This document shows positions 14,525-22,363 of a DNA stretch of 39,789 bases, one piece after another. The stretch covers positions 1 to 39,789 of the forward strand of contig CALIZI010000331.1 of NCBI GenBank assembly GCA_938028705.1, written 5' to 3'. A program made the translations under genes and the position numbers. The stretch comes from an uncultured Saprospiraceae bacterium (GTDB lineage: Bacteria; Bacteroidota; Bacteroidia; Chitinophagales; Saprospiraceae). Each line of letters opens with the position of its first letter. Within the stretch, counting starts at the first letter, position 1. The notes beneath the pieces are model-generated. The model was not told the origin of the DNA. It saw nothing but the letters and a program-made list of their open reading frames with translations, and did not search any database.

Positions 14525-15274
14525 TCATTCTTTATAAAATCTATCATCCTTCCAATTCGCCACATTATTTCGGATATATTCGGCGATGTAATGAAATTCC
14601 TTTTCGTCACGTATGATATGGTCGTGGAAACGTACCTGCCATGCCATTTCATGTCCTCCGCGACGGGCATGTTTCGTGACCGCAGATTTGTACCCGCCGA
14701 TGATGGATGATATGGTGTTTTTGCCGATGTTTTGGAAACGTTGTTGTCCGATGGTGCGGAGGTCGGCGGGTGGTATTTTATGATTGGTTGGTGGCATTTC
14801 ATCCTGATTCTTCAAATCCCCGACAGGACGTAGGGACAGGGCATGCCCTGTCCCTACGTCCTGTCGGGGATTTGAAGAATCAGGCTCGTTAGACGTTGTT
14901 TCCGGCGATTCATTTATATCAAAATCATCCGAATATTCGCGTTGTGCATGTAAAAATTTCCGACGGGTTTCCTCATCATTTTCGCGGACATTATTTTCAT
15001 TACCTTGTAAAATAATAATGCCATGAATATGGTTAGGCATAACGACAAATTCATCTAATATGACGTGCTGGGCATGGTCGGTGATTTCATACCAAAAATC
15101 ATTGGCAAAATGACCCTGTGGCGAAAGGTGCATGATACCGTCTGTAATTTCACCAAAATGATGTTGACGATTATACGTACAAATGGTGATGAAATAAGTG
15201 GCATCCCAACCGTAATTCCACCATTGAGCGCGAGAGGTACGGCGACGGCGAGGAGGTGTTTTTGGTGTGGACAT
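14525..15274 (-). CDS. REP-associated tyrosine transposase (RAYT/IS200-like)
   Basis: A 249-residue Y1 transposase-fold protein. The N-terminus has WNYGWDATYFITICTYNRQHHFG, and the HUH metal motif is in MPNHIHGIII (H82, H84). The C-terminus has VTKHARRGGHEMAWQVRFHDHIIRD followed by FHYIAEYIRNNVANW, where one of the tyrosines of the last helix should be the nucleophile. Stand-alone genes of this kind are single-copy and mobilise or maintain REP palindromes. Three palindromes with a common core lie at 14414, 14803 and 15359. The second is inside this gene (about residues 131-157), between the conserved N- and C-terminal blocks, and the frame stays open across it. The insertion may enlarge a flexible linker or impair the protein. 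Confidence 0.9.
   Translation of the reverse strand: MSTPKTPPRRRRTSRAQWWNYGWDATYFITICTYNRQHHFGEITDGIMHLSPQGHFANDFWYEITDHAQHVILDEFVVMPNHIHGIIILQGNENNVRENDEETRRKFLHAQREYSDDFDINESPETTSNEPDSSNPRQDVGTGHALSLRPVGDLKNQDEMPPTNHKIPPADLRTIGQQRFQNIGKNTISSIIGGYKSAVTKHARRGGHEMAWQVRFHDHIIRDEKEFHYIAEYIRNNVANWKDDRFYKE
14803..14884. repeat. 82-bp perfect palindrome 2, inside transposase gene
   Basis: Centred at 14843/14844, with perfect 41-base arms. The inner 14 bases equal those of palindrome 1, and the outer 27 bases are unrelated to it. Read on the minus strand it encodes a Pro/Gly/Ser-rich linker (DSSNPRQDVGTGHALSLRP) without a stop codon. Confidence 0.9.
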
Positions 15275-15358
15275 AGTGCAGATACGTTTGGTTTGTAATG
15301 TATTTTAAAAATATAAAATTAATAAAAATTGACTGATATACAAAGACATATTCTCACT

Positions 15359-15428
15359 CAAAGTCTCCACGACACGAATGTAGGGACAGGGCATGCCCTG
15401 TCCCTACATTCGTGTCGTGGAGACTTTG
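15359..15428. repeat. 70-bp perfect palindrome 3, upstream of transposase
   Basis: Centred at 15393/15394, with perfect 35-base arms: the same 14-base core half plus 21 private bases. Allowing one bulged base, the symmetry extends about four bases further on each side (TCAC), so it may be an older, slightly eroded 82-bp type. It lies between the transposase start and the RelE-like gene. Confidence 0.88.
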
Positions 15429-15467
15429 GTGAAGATGGGGCATAGCTGTCGGTTGAATTAGAAAGTC

Positions 15468-15863
15468 CTATTCTTCCTCATCGCTTATGCCCAAAGCCCA
15501 TTTCATTTTTTCTGTTTCGATTTGTATTTCTCCTAATAGGTCAGAAAGGTAGGCGTTGGAGATATTATCTCGGTCGGATTTGTCATAGATGGAAAGCAAA
15601 TGGACATCCGTAGTTCCCTCAATTTCTACGAATGTTATATCAATATAGGTGATGACTCGCATGCCACCACTTTTACCTTTGCCCTTGCTTTTTACGGCTA
15701 ATCGAATTTTGTAAACATGCTCTTTTATCTGCGTTCCCGTATGTGGATTGGCTTCAAGTTCTTCAATGAGTTGTTGTAATTCATCTTTGAGAGAACGGTA
15801 CTTTTTGATGAGTTTTTTGGCATCACGCTCAAAGTACGGCGTGATAATAATTTCAACACTCAT
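15468..15863 (-). CDS. RelE/ParE-family toxin
   Basis: A 131-residue protein. The start IIITPYFERDAKKLIKKYRSLKDELQQLIEELE has the strand and helix pair of RelE-type toxins, followed by NPHTGTQIKEHVYKIRLA and GGMRVITYIDI with the conserved Arg. RelE relatives cleave mRNA on ribosomes; this Bacteroidota subgroup is usually annotated only as an addiction-module toxin. The C-terminal 30 residues are acidic and extend beyond the fold. The start overlaps the antitoxin end by 11 bases, the normal order antitoxin then toxin on the minus strand. Confidence 0.8.
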   Translation of the reverse strand: MSVEIIITPYFERDAKKLIKKYRSLKDELQQLIEELEANPHTGTQIKEHVYKIRLAVKSKGKGKSGGMRVITYIDITFVEIEGTTDVHLLSIYDKSDRDNISNAYLSDLLGEIQIETEKMKWALGISDEEE

Positions 15864-16074
15864 CTAAAAATTCTTTTAATGTTTTACGCGGTAATTTACC
15901 GTTTTTAATGGCTTCCACTTCTAATAGTGCCGTCTTTAAACCGGACTTTATCTCCTTATACGCTCTCAATTCTTTCAGTTCTTGTTGAATGTTCTCCCAT
16001 TCTTCCAATGGGATTACCACAACTTTTTTACCGGATGGATTGGTACTTGTTTCTATATTGGAATAATCTACCAT
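15853..16074 (-). CDS. Antitoxin for RelE-like toxin
   Basis: A 73-residue protein (MVDYSNIETSTNPSGKKVVVIPLEEWENI...). The strand KKVVVIPLEEWENIQQELKEL resembles the Phd/YefM style N-terminal DNA-binding fold followed by a helix. The C-terminal helix (TALLEVEAIKNGKLPRKTLKEFLDEC) probably wraps the toxin. It overlaps the downstream toxin gene by 11 bases. Autoregulation of its own promoter is likely by analogy with the family. Confidence 0.75.
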   Translation of the reverse strand: MVDYSNIETSTNPSGKKVVVIPLEEWENIQQELKELRAYKEIKSGLKTALLEVEAIKNGKLPRKTLKEFLDEC

Positions 16075-16159
16075 AATCTTGTATTTGCTTGAAGATGTAT
16101 TTTTTCAAACATAAAATTACTGAAATATCGGTAAAGATGCAAATGCACTCATGTGCCTT

Positions 16160-16477
16160 CTATTGAATTTCCGAAACAAGCTGTTTCACATTTGTATTGT
16201 CTTTATATGTTTCATAAAATTGACGCATATACCGAAGGTTTCTCTCGGGAAATCCTGTCTTTCCCGGAAACTCTTTTTGCAAGTCTTTGGACAGTTGCTC
16301 AACGACACCTTTTCCCCACTCGCTGTTCTCCAAACTCTGCACTATCAGCTTGCCAATATCCCAATACACGATAATCAAACTGCGCGTCAATTGCTGTATC
16401 GCACGACTACGTTCTGCCTGAATCGCTGTTTTGATGCTTGCTAATAATGTCGGGTAAATATCGGGTAAGTGTTTCAT
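16160..16477 (-). pseudogene. YhcG (DUF1016) N-terminal fragment
   Basis: The 105 codons encode the DUF1016 N-terminal domain of YhcG-type PD-(D/E)XK proteins: LTRSLIIVYWDIGKLIV, WGKGVVEQLSKDLQKEFPG, GFPERNLRYMRQFYETY. Full-length relatives continue with a catalytic C-terminal domain of about 200 residues; here the frame stops right after the N-terminal unit and no remainder is found nearby. The start codon is joined to a 62-bp duplicate of the 5' end of the antitoxin-like gene at 17441, so this looks like a remnant joined to a foreign promoter. It could be expressed as a truncated protein. Confidence 0.7.
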
Positions 16478-16480
16478 ATG

Positions 16481-16542
16481 AAAAGACGTTTTGGTAAGTC
16501 TAACATACAGCTAAGGTACGCAATGAGGGGGAGTTTTGCAAG
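16481..16542. repeat. Duplicated promoter and first codons, copy 1
   Basis: Sixty-two bases that match 17416-17477 with two differences. On the minus strand they comprise a TACCTTAG box, ATG and the first nine codons (MLDLPKRLF) of the antitoxin-like gene. Here the frame ends after one more codon (ATA TGA), and its stop overlaps the ATG of the YhcG fragment. Confidence 0.85.
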
Positions 16543-16584
16543 AGAAAATTATACCATGAAAATTGAGTGCGAGTACAGAGCGAA

Positions 16585-17199
16585 TCAAGGAAGTATGCGC
16601 TTTACTTCCTCGTTAATGGTACTTTTGATAGTTTCCCATTCTACGGGTTGGAACATGACAGGCATTTCTTGTGCATCTGCATCCACAAAATAATTGAGAC
16701 TTTTATAGGTCAGAAACAGCGTGTGGTCGTCATATTTTTGCTGGTAAAAATCAATGATTTCCTCCAATGAAAACTGTTTGAGCAAGAAGTAAAGGTCGAT
16801 AAAATCCTTTTTTGCACCACGTCCTGTGATAGCTGCGATTTTCATTGCTGCAATGTCTTTGGGTGTTGCGAATCTGATACCGTCCTCAATCAAAAGTTCA
16901 TCAATCAAAGGGTATCGAAGATTAACAAAATCAACTTTTACACCATTAAGGAAAATGGTCATAATTGCTTTTGTTCGCTTGACAACTTCGACCTCACCGA
17001 GTTCTTCTGCGTGTCTGATAAGCAAATCAGTGTCTAAGTCGGCAGACGTAAACAAGTCTAAATCAATGGATTCTCTATGTCCGATTTGTAAAGCAAGCGA
17101 TGTACCGCCAACCAAATAAAAATCATCGGGAAAAGGCGGTAGCATCAGAGATTTCAATAATCCCAAAGTGCTTTCACTGACGGATGTGTATTGTAACAT
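16585..17199 (-). CDS. AbiEii/AbiGii-type nucleotidyltransferase
   Basis: A 204-residue member of the nucleotidyltransferase toxin group. The core FYLVGGTSLALQIGHRESIDLDLF (near residues 27-50) has the GG(T/S)SL and the spaced Asp pair (DLDLF) that bind metal. Later come VKVDFVNLRYPL with the third acidic strand and TPKDIAAMKIAAITGRGAKKDFIDLYFLL, typical of this family. AbiEii proteins act as toxins that modify tRNA or other targets, usually paired with an upstream antitoxin gene. The gene overlaps the end of the 95-residue gene at 17154 by 46 bases, which fits a coupled pair on the minus strand. Confidence 0.85.
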   Translation of the reverse strand: MLQYTSVSESTLGLLKSLMLPPFPDDFYLVGGTSLALQIGHRESIDLDLFTSADLDTDLLIRHAEELGEVEVVKRTKAIMTIFLNGVKVDFVNLRYPLIDELLIEDGIRFATPKDIAAMKIAAITGRGAKKDFIDLYFLLKQFSLEEIIDFYQQKYDDHTLFLTYKSLNYFVDADAQEMPVMFQPVEWETIKSTINEEVKRILP

Positions 17200-17441
17200 C
17201 GGAATTTGGTTTTAGGAATATCGAAATATAAGCTGAAAAAATTAAGCGTCTTTTTATCTAAATAACGAGACTGCAACAACTCGGTCTTGATTTTTTCCAA
17301 TCCGTAATACCGCTTTATCGCTATCCAATCCGAGATATACCCATACTGCGCCACTCGCTCAATCACAAATCGTGCATGAGTATCCCAATCCAAATTTTCC
17401 ATATTGGTATCCCAAAAAAGACGTTTTGGTAAGTCTAACAT
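17154..17441 (-). CDS. Putative antitoxin of AbiEii-type pair
   Basis: A 95-residue protein (MLDLPKRLFWDTNMENLDWDTHARFVIERVAQYG...). The pattern LFWD-x-(D/N)-(5)-LDW-x-x-HARFVIERV, then RYLDKKTLNFFSLYF and a terminal FRCY is that of a small conserved Bacteroidota protein that precedes nucleotidyltransferase toxins. Its mechanism is unknown. A TACCTTAG box ends only four bases before the ATG, so the mRNA may be nearly leaderless. The first codons and promoter are duplicated at 16481. Confidence 0.75.
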   Translation of the reverse strand: MLDLPKRLFWDTNMENLDWDTHARFVIERVAQYGYISDWIAIKRYYGLEKIKTELLQSRYLDKKTLNFFSLYFDIPKTKFRCYNTHPSVKALWDY

Positions 17442-17477
17442 ACAACTAAGGTACGCAATGAGGAGGAGTTTTGCAAG
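17416..17477. repeat. Duplicated promoter and first codons, copy 2 (parent)
   Basis: The parent copy of the 62-bp duplicate. On the minus strand it holds a possible -33 (CTTG), a 20-base spacer, TACCTTAG and the ATG at 17441-17439. Confidence 0.8.
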
Positions 17478-17527
17478 TGTGCGAAATGCGGGTTTGAATG
17501 ACTGTCATTTTTATGGTAATTTTTATG

Positions 17528-17535
17528 TATCTTTG
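17528..17535 (+). promoter_or_regulatory. Bacteroidota -7 box TATCTTTG
   Basis: TATCTTTG ends 16 bases before the ATG at 17552, the same close spacing as for the genes at 640, 1562 and 4039. No TTTG at the usual -33 distance. Confidence 0.5.
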
Positions 17536-17551
17536 AAAAGAGTATTTCAAT

Positions 17552-18178
17552 ATGGCTTATGCAGATTTTACGGCAAAGGATTTGGAACAGAAATTTAATA
17601 TAGAATTTCAAGGGGGCAATCTATTTGCAGATGTACAAGCTGTTGAACCTACCGATTGGCTCATAACTTCTCTGGAAATAGCGCAAGGCATGGGTATTTC
17701 AACAGAAAAATCACGCTCAGAACGCTTAGTTACGCCTGTTTTATTTGAATTGAGCCATCGCAATCACCACAGCTTTTCTATTTACTCCGGTGCAAATATG
17801 GATGTAAGCGAAGAACAAGGACTACGTGGAGAATGTGATTTTATTTTTTCATTCAGTCAATTTCAAGATATTGTAAAGTCACCTGTTTTCTGTATTACAG
17901 AGGCAAAAAAACTGGACTTGGAAAAAGGTATCGTCCAAGCTACTGCCCAATTAATCGGAGCAAAAATGATGAATGAAATGGAGAATAACCCTATTGATAT
18001 TTTATATGGTTGCTCAACAACAGGACGAGAATGGCGTTTTTTAAAGTATCATGATAATCAAGTTATTGTAGATAAAAAGTATTATCACATCGGGCAATTG
18101 CCGGAACTACTCGGTATTTTGCAATACATTGTCGAAGAAAGCAAAAAGCAATTTCCCGAACTCGCAGTTACGGTTTAA
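17552..18178 (+). CDS. PD-(D/E)XK-like hypothetical protein
   Basis: A 208-residue protein. The core reads GLRGECDFIFSFSQFQDIV and then PVFCITEAKKLDLEKGIVQATAQLIGA, i.e. an Asp strand followed by E-A-K and a Gln-containing helix, the layout of the PD-(D/E)XK superfamily. Similar proteins are common in Bacteroidota and Cyanobacteria and are annotated as hypothetical. The N-terminal half carries SRSERLVTPVLFELSHRN. No partner is adjacent, and it has its own promoter box. It may be a stand-alone nuclease or restriction-related protein; the target is unknown. Confidence 0.65.
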   Translation: MAYADFTAKDLEQKFNIEFQGGNLFADVQAVEPTDWLITSLEIAQGMGISTEKSRSERLVTPVLFELSHRNHHSFSIYSGANMDVSEEQGLRGECDFIFSFSQFQDIVKSPVFCITEAKKLDLEKGIVQATAQLIGAKMMNEMENNPIDILYGCSTTGREWRFLKYHDNQVIVDKKYYHIGQLPELLGILQYIVEESKKQFPELAVTV

Positions 18179-18261
18179 TCCTTTTATGGTAAATCTAAAC
18201 ATGCCGAATTTTCTCTACAAGCACGACGATGATGAGTATTTCATTTTGTGTAAAAATTGTT

Positions 18262-18269
18262 TATTTTTG
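18262..18269 (+). promoter_or_regulatory. -7 box upstream of intact PIN module
   Basis: TATTTTTG fits TAnnTTTG and lies 21 bases before the antitoxin ATG at 18291. Confidence 0.4.
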
Positions 18270-18290
18270 TAAAAAATATAAAATACAATT

Positions 18291-18515
18291 ATGATAAATC
18301 AACCGTTTACGAATGTTCAATTAGAAATAATAAAAACATTTGATATAAATTTAGATGAAAATGAGTTAATTGAGTTCAAAAATATGTTAGCGAATTACTT
18401 TGCCCAACGCGCTGTTAAAAGTGCAAACGAAGTATGGGATGCAGAAGGCTGGACAGACGAAGACGTGGATAGAATGTTGAATACAAAAATGCGTAGTTCT
18501 AAAAAAGTATCGTGA
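18291..18515 (+). CDS. Antitoxin of PIN module, second copy
   Basis: A 74-residue protein paralogous to the one at 1757: VQLEIIKTFDINLDENELIEFKNML then ANYFAQRAVKSANEVW and an acidic (D/E)EDVD segment. The C-terminus is basic (MRSSKKVS). Its last four bases overlap the PIN toxin start, the usual coupling. It should neutralise the toxin at 18512, and by homology may bind the operator. Confidence 0.75.
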   Translation: MINQPFTNVQLEIIKTFDINLDENELIEFKNMLANYFAQRAVKSANEVWDAEGWTDEDVDRMLNTKMRSSKKVS

Positions 18516-18919
18516 AAAGAGTCGTTTTAGATACCAATGTTTTACTGGTTTGTATATCAGAAAGGTCGAAAGTTCATTGGATTTTTGAGCAGTTGATAGC
18601 AAACAAATTCTATTTATGTGTGACCACCGAAATACTAAATGAATATGCTGAAATCATTGAGCGGTACATGGGAGCCAAGACAAGTGATGAAGTATTGCAA
18701 GCGATTATTAATCGAAAGACGCTCATTCGTATTAATACCTTCTTCAACTTCCGTCTCCTGCGCGACGAAGACGACGACAAATTCGTAGATTGTGCCATAG
18801 CAGCTAATGCCCATTTCATTGTCAGCCATGATAAGGATTTTAATATTTTAAAAAATATTGATTTTCCTAAAGTACATGTTATTGATACCGAAGAATTTAA
18901 GCGTGAATTAGGCTATTAG
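18512..18919 (+). CDS. PIN-domain toxin (intact)
   Basis: A 135-residue PIN-domain ribonuclease of the TIGR00305-like group. Acidic active-site residues visible: D7 in VVLDTNVLL, E40/E44 in TTEILNEYAEI, D93 in FVDCAIAANA and D107/D109 in SHDKDF. These bind metal for RNA cleavage. It is the intact counterpart of the interrupted gene at 1947 (same order of motifs, similar length), so the window carries two diverged paralogous modules about 16 kb apart. Confidence 0.85.
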   Translation: MKRVVLDTNVLLVCISERSKVHWIFEQLIANKFYLCVTTEILNEYAEIIERYMGAKTSDEVLQAIINRKTLIRINTFFNFRLLRDEDDDKFVDCAIAANAHFIVSHDKDFNILKNIDFPKVHVIDTEEFKRELGY

Positions 18920-19040
18920 TTCATAGTTGCCAGTTCATAGTTCATAGTTTTACAATTAATTGAATTACAATCTTTAAATTAATGTTAGGCAAACTTAGGC
19001 GCATAGCCGTGAATTAGGTATTATTTAAAAAATATAAAAT

Positions 19041-19886
19041 ATGATTATTGCCAATCCAATATACGACGTAGTATTCAAATATCTCATGGAAGATATTGAG
19101 ATAGCACGTGATTTATTGGGTATAATTATAGGAAAAGAAATTATAGAATTGACATTAAAGCCACAAGAAACTTCTACCGAATCGGAAAGTGCCGGACGTA
19201 TTTTGAAGATATATCGGCTTGATTTTAAGGCAATTATAAAAGACAAATCGGGGAAGACCGAAAAAGTGCTGATTGAATTGCAAAAATCTAAAAAGACAAC
19301 GGATGTCATGCGTTTTCGTAATTATTTGGCAACGAATTACGGAAAAGAAGACGAAGTCATCAACGAGCAAGGCGTTCAGGAAATCAAACCTCTGCCTATT
19401 ATTACGATTTATTTTTTGGGTTATAAATTGGATAATGTCACCGTTCCGGTATTGAAAGTACAAAACTGTTATTACGATGTCATTCGGAATGAACGTGTAG
19501 AAGATATTGGTGATGAATCGTTTATACATTTGCTCAATCACGAAAGTTACACCATACAAATTCCTTACCTCAAAAATGAAATGCAGACACAATTAGAGAA
19601 TGTCCTCATGGTTTTTTCGCAAGAATTTGTCACTGACAATAAACAACAATTGGATATTACGGAGCAATCTGACGACCCCGTTGCACAAAAAATCATACGA
19701 CGACTTGGCAGGGCAGCCGGAGATAAAGCCTTGCGTACAAAAATGGATTTGGAGGATGAGTGGGATAGAATTTTCAAGCGTGAGTTACAAGGATTGGCTG
19801 AAAAAGTTGCTGAAAAAGAGGAAATTATTATGCAGAAAGATAAACTCATTGAGGAACTGAAAAAGCAACTCAAAGACAAAAAATAA
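19041..19886 (+). CDS. Rpn-like PD-(D/E)XK nuclease
   Basis: A 281-residue protein. The N-terminal ANPIYDVVFKYLMEDIEIARDLLG is characteristic of Rpn/PD-(D/E)XK family transposase-like proteins of Bacteroidota. The nuclease core is IYRLDFKAIIKDKSGKTE followed by VLIELQKSK, giving the Asp and E-x-Q/K arrangement. The C-terminal 50 residues form a charged coiled coil (LAEKVAEKEEIIMQKDKLIEEL...). Rpn proteins promote RecA-independent recombination in E. coli; whether this one does is not shown. It is convergent with the glutamine synthetase gene, with a 32-bp palindrome between. Confidence 0.75.
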   Translation: MIIANPIYDVVFKYLMEDIEIARDLLGIIIGKEIIELTLKPQETSTESESAGRILKIYRLDFKAIIKDKSGKTEKVLIELQKSKKTTDVMRFRNYLATNYGKEDEVINEQGVQEIKPLPIITIYFLGYKLDNVTVPVLKVQNCYYDVIRNERVEDIGDESFIHLLNHESYTIQIPYLKNEMQTQLENVLMVFSQEFVTDNKQQLDITEQSDDPVAQKIIRRLGRAAGDKALRTKMDLEDEWDRIFKRELQGLAEKVAEKEEIIMQKDKLIEELKKQLKDKK

Positions 19887-19894
19887 TCTATTGT

Positions 19895-19926
19895 CGTAGA
19901 GAAAATTCATGAATTTTCTCTACGAT
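19895..19926. terminator. Bidirectional terminator palindrome
   Basis: A perfect 32-bp palindrome with half TCGTAGAGAAAATTCA, centred between the two convergent genes. It has an A-run before and T-rich stretch after the stem, so it can act on both strands. Confidence 0.65.
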
Positions 19927-19931
19927 ATGTA

Positions 19932-22118
19932 TTACCGCAAAAACAACAACTCCCGATACTTAGGCAAAGTCCACAAAGCATTATCCACATAAAATTCCAA
20001 TTCATCTACATGCTGTCTTATCTTCGCAAATTTCGGTTTGAGTTTGTCGTGACAGGCTTTGGCTTTTTTGGTGTTGTCGGTTTCTTTTTCGATATCTTCG
20101 ATGGTGGAGCTTAGGCTTTGAACGACTTTATCCAAACCATTAATATGTTCTGAAATGGTACTAATCAAATTGACCGTCATGCCGTAGTGCTGTTTACTCA
20201 TATTCAAATCTTTCATACCTTTTACATTGATAATCAATTCATTCTGGTATTTTATCGCTACCGGAATGACGTGATTGACAGACACATTCGCCATCAATCG
20301 CGCTTCAATCAATAGCTCCGAATGATAGCGTTCCAGTCTGATTTCACGACGCGCCTTCAATTCAATCTCGGTAAACACAGCCGCTTCCGCGAATAATTTT
20401 TTCGTCGGTTCACTTATAATTGCGTCCACTGCATCCGGCACATTTTGAGCAATTTTATTTTTTTCTTGAAGTTCTTTTTCCCAATTTTCACCCGATTCGC
20501 TACGAATAATCACCGACTTACACGCCTTCACTTCCTGCCTTAATACACGCAAAATCGCCTCGTCTTTTTTCAATTTATCTTGCTTCACCATACCCTCCAC
20601 AGCATTTGCAAATCGACGCAATTGCTGCCCCACTATCGTATTCAACACTATCATCGAAGGCGCAGCATTTTGCGAAGCACCGACCAAACGCAGTTCAACT
20701 TTTTTACCCGTAAAAGCCACCGGAGCAGTACGATTTTTGTCCGTATTATTTAATAACAAATCAGGAATTTTATTATGAATATCCAACTTCAATTCCTGTT
20801 TCATATCCTCGTCCTTCAACCAATCTTCACTACGTTTTTCTATCTCCTCAAACACCGCTTCGAGCCGCTCACCTATATATACACCCATCATCGGCGGAGG
20901 TGCGCCCTCTGCTCCAAGTCGGCGTTCATTGCCTGCCGAGGCGACACTCGCATAGAGCAAATCGCCATGTTCGCGCACTGCATTGAGCGTACATACGAGG
21001 AAGGTCAAAAAGCGGATATTTTTACGTGGTGTCTCTGCCGGCGCGAGCAAGTTTCGTCCGGTATTGGTTTGCAATGACCAGTTATTATGCTTCGCCGAAC
21101 CATTGATTCCCGCAAAGGGTTTTTCATGTAACAGCACACTCAAACCATGCCGCTTGGCGACACGCCCCATCAAATCCATCAAGAGTTGATTGTGGTCAAC
21201 GGCTACGTTAAGTTCCTCATAATCAGGCACTATCTCGAACTGCGAAGGTCCGGTTTCGTTGTGTCGCGTGCGGACGGGAATACCGATTTTATGTGCCTCG
21301 CGTTCAAGGTCGAGCATAAAAGTATAGATGCGTTCAGGTATCGCACCAAAGTAGTGATCGCCCAATTGTTGCCCCTTCGGAGAGACCCGCCCGAAGAGCG
21401 TCCGCTTCATCAGCACCAAGTCAGGACGTGCGCTATACAAGCCGTCATCCACCACAAAATATTCCTGTTCGCAACCCAACATCGGCGTGACACTCGTGAT
21501 GTTTCTATCAAAATATTGACAGACTGCAAGGGCAGATTCTTCCAGATAATGTTGCGATTTGAGCAAGGGTGCTTTATAGTCCAAAGCCTCTCCGGTATAA
21601 GCCACAAAAATGGTTGGGATACACAAAGTTTTGCCACTGCCAATCTCCATAATAAATGCCGGAGAGGACGGATCCCAAGCCGTCAAACCTCGCGCCTCGA
21701 AGGTACTCCGCAAGCTGCCCGTCGGAAAACCTGCCGCATCGGGTTCTTGCTGCACGAGTGCGCCACCTTTAAATTCTTCTATCGCCTTGCCGTTTTTGAG
21801 CCGGAAAAAAGCATCGTGTTTTTCAGCCGTCACGCCCGTCAAAGGATGAAACCAATGCGTGTAATGTGTCGCGCCTTTACTCATTGCCCACGATTTCATG
21901 GCAGAGGCAACTTGCTCGGCTACTTCCCTGTTGATTTTCGTACCTGCCTGTATCGCCGATTTGACTTGCAAAAAGGCATCTTCCGACAAAAACTGTCGCA
22001 TGGCATCATCGCCAAATACATTCTCCGCAAATAGTTCGGAAATTTTTATGTCCTTATGTTCTATGTTGCGCTTTTTGCCTTGCGCTATGGTTTGTAATGC
22101 TTTTAATCTTTGATTCAT
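19932..22118 (-). CDS. glnN: Glutamine synthetase type III
   Basis: A 728-residue GSIII. It makes glutamine from glutamate, ammonia and ATP. Recognisable blocks are WAMSKGATHYTHWFHPLTGVTAEKHDAF (residues about 73-100), the GGALVQQEPDASGF-like segment, VTPMLGCEQEYFVVD with active-site acids, RTRHNETGPSQFEIVP, GINGSAKHNNWSLQT and GASQNAAPSMIVLNT. Length about 730 fits type III, which is typical of Bacteroidota and much longer than types I and II. The C-terminus is a long helical region. A second, unrelated-class enzyme lies at 23835. The upstream region holds three copies of a 12-base motif that may be regulatory. Confidence 0.97.
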   Translation of the reverse strand: MNQRLKALQTIAQGKKRNIEHKDIKISELFAENVFGDDAMRQFLSEDAFLQVKSAIQAGTKINREVAEQVASAMKSWAMSKGATHYTHWFHPLTGVTAEKHDAFFRLKNGKAIEEFKGGALVQQEPDAAGFPTGSLRSTFEARGLTAWDPSSPAFIMEIGSGKTLCIPTIFVAYTGEALDYKAPLLKSQHYLEESALAVCQYFDRNITSVTPMLGCEQEYFVVDDGLYSARPDLVLMKRTLFGRVSPKGQQLGDHYFGAIPERIYTFMLDLEREAHKIGIPVRTRHNETGPSQFEIVPDYEELNVAVDHNQLLMDLMGRVAKRHGLSVLLHEKPFAGINGSAKHNNWSLQTNTGRNLLAPAETPRKNIRFLTFLVCTLNAVREHGDLLYASVASAGNERRLGAEGAPPPMMGVYIGERLEAVFEEIEKRSEDWLKDEDMKQELKLDIHNKIPDLLLNNTDKNRTAPVAFTGKKVELRLVGASQNAAPSMIVLNTIVGQQLRRFANAVEGMVKQDKLKKDEAILRVLRQEVKACKSVIIRSESGENWEKELQEKNKIAQNVPDAVDAIISEPTKKLFAEAAVFTEIELKARREIRLERYHSELLIEARLMANVSVNHVIPVAIKYQNELIINVKGMKDLNMSKQHYGMTVNLISTISEHINGLDKVVQSLSSTIEDIEKETDNTKKAKACHDKLKPKFAKIRQHVDELEFYVDNALWTLPKYRELLFLR

Positions 22119-22363
22119 ATTATGTTGTCCGCAGTTTGTCTGTCCGCTGTCCGCTGTATTTCGCGGTATTTGGACGAATATTTATTTTTTTTATTAAAAT
22201 TTTGGGCAGACTTGCCTTGAATTTTGAAAATCTATTGATACCTCATATCTTTTTAAATGTCGATATTTTTAAAACAAAAAATATTTATATATTTTTATTT
22301 TATTTAAAAATAGAATTTTATACATTAATAATATTTTAAATAAAATGAAAAATATAAGTAATC

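Noticed and set aside
14525-15298. Plus-strand frames in the transposase region (14707-14892, 15065-15298)
   Set aside because: They oppose a gene with clear HUH transposase motifs. One exists only because the palindrome encodes the same peptide on both strands.
21147-22034. 295-codon plus-strand frame in glnN
   Set aside because: It is antisense to conserved type III glutamine synthetase motifs and has no start signal or recognisable domain.
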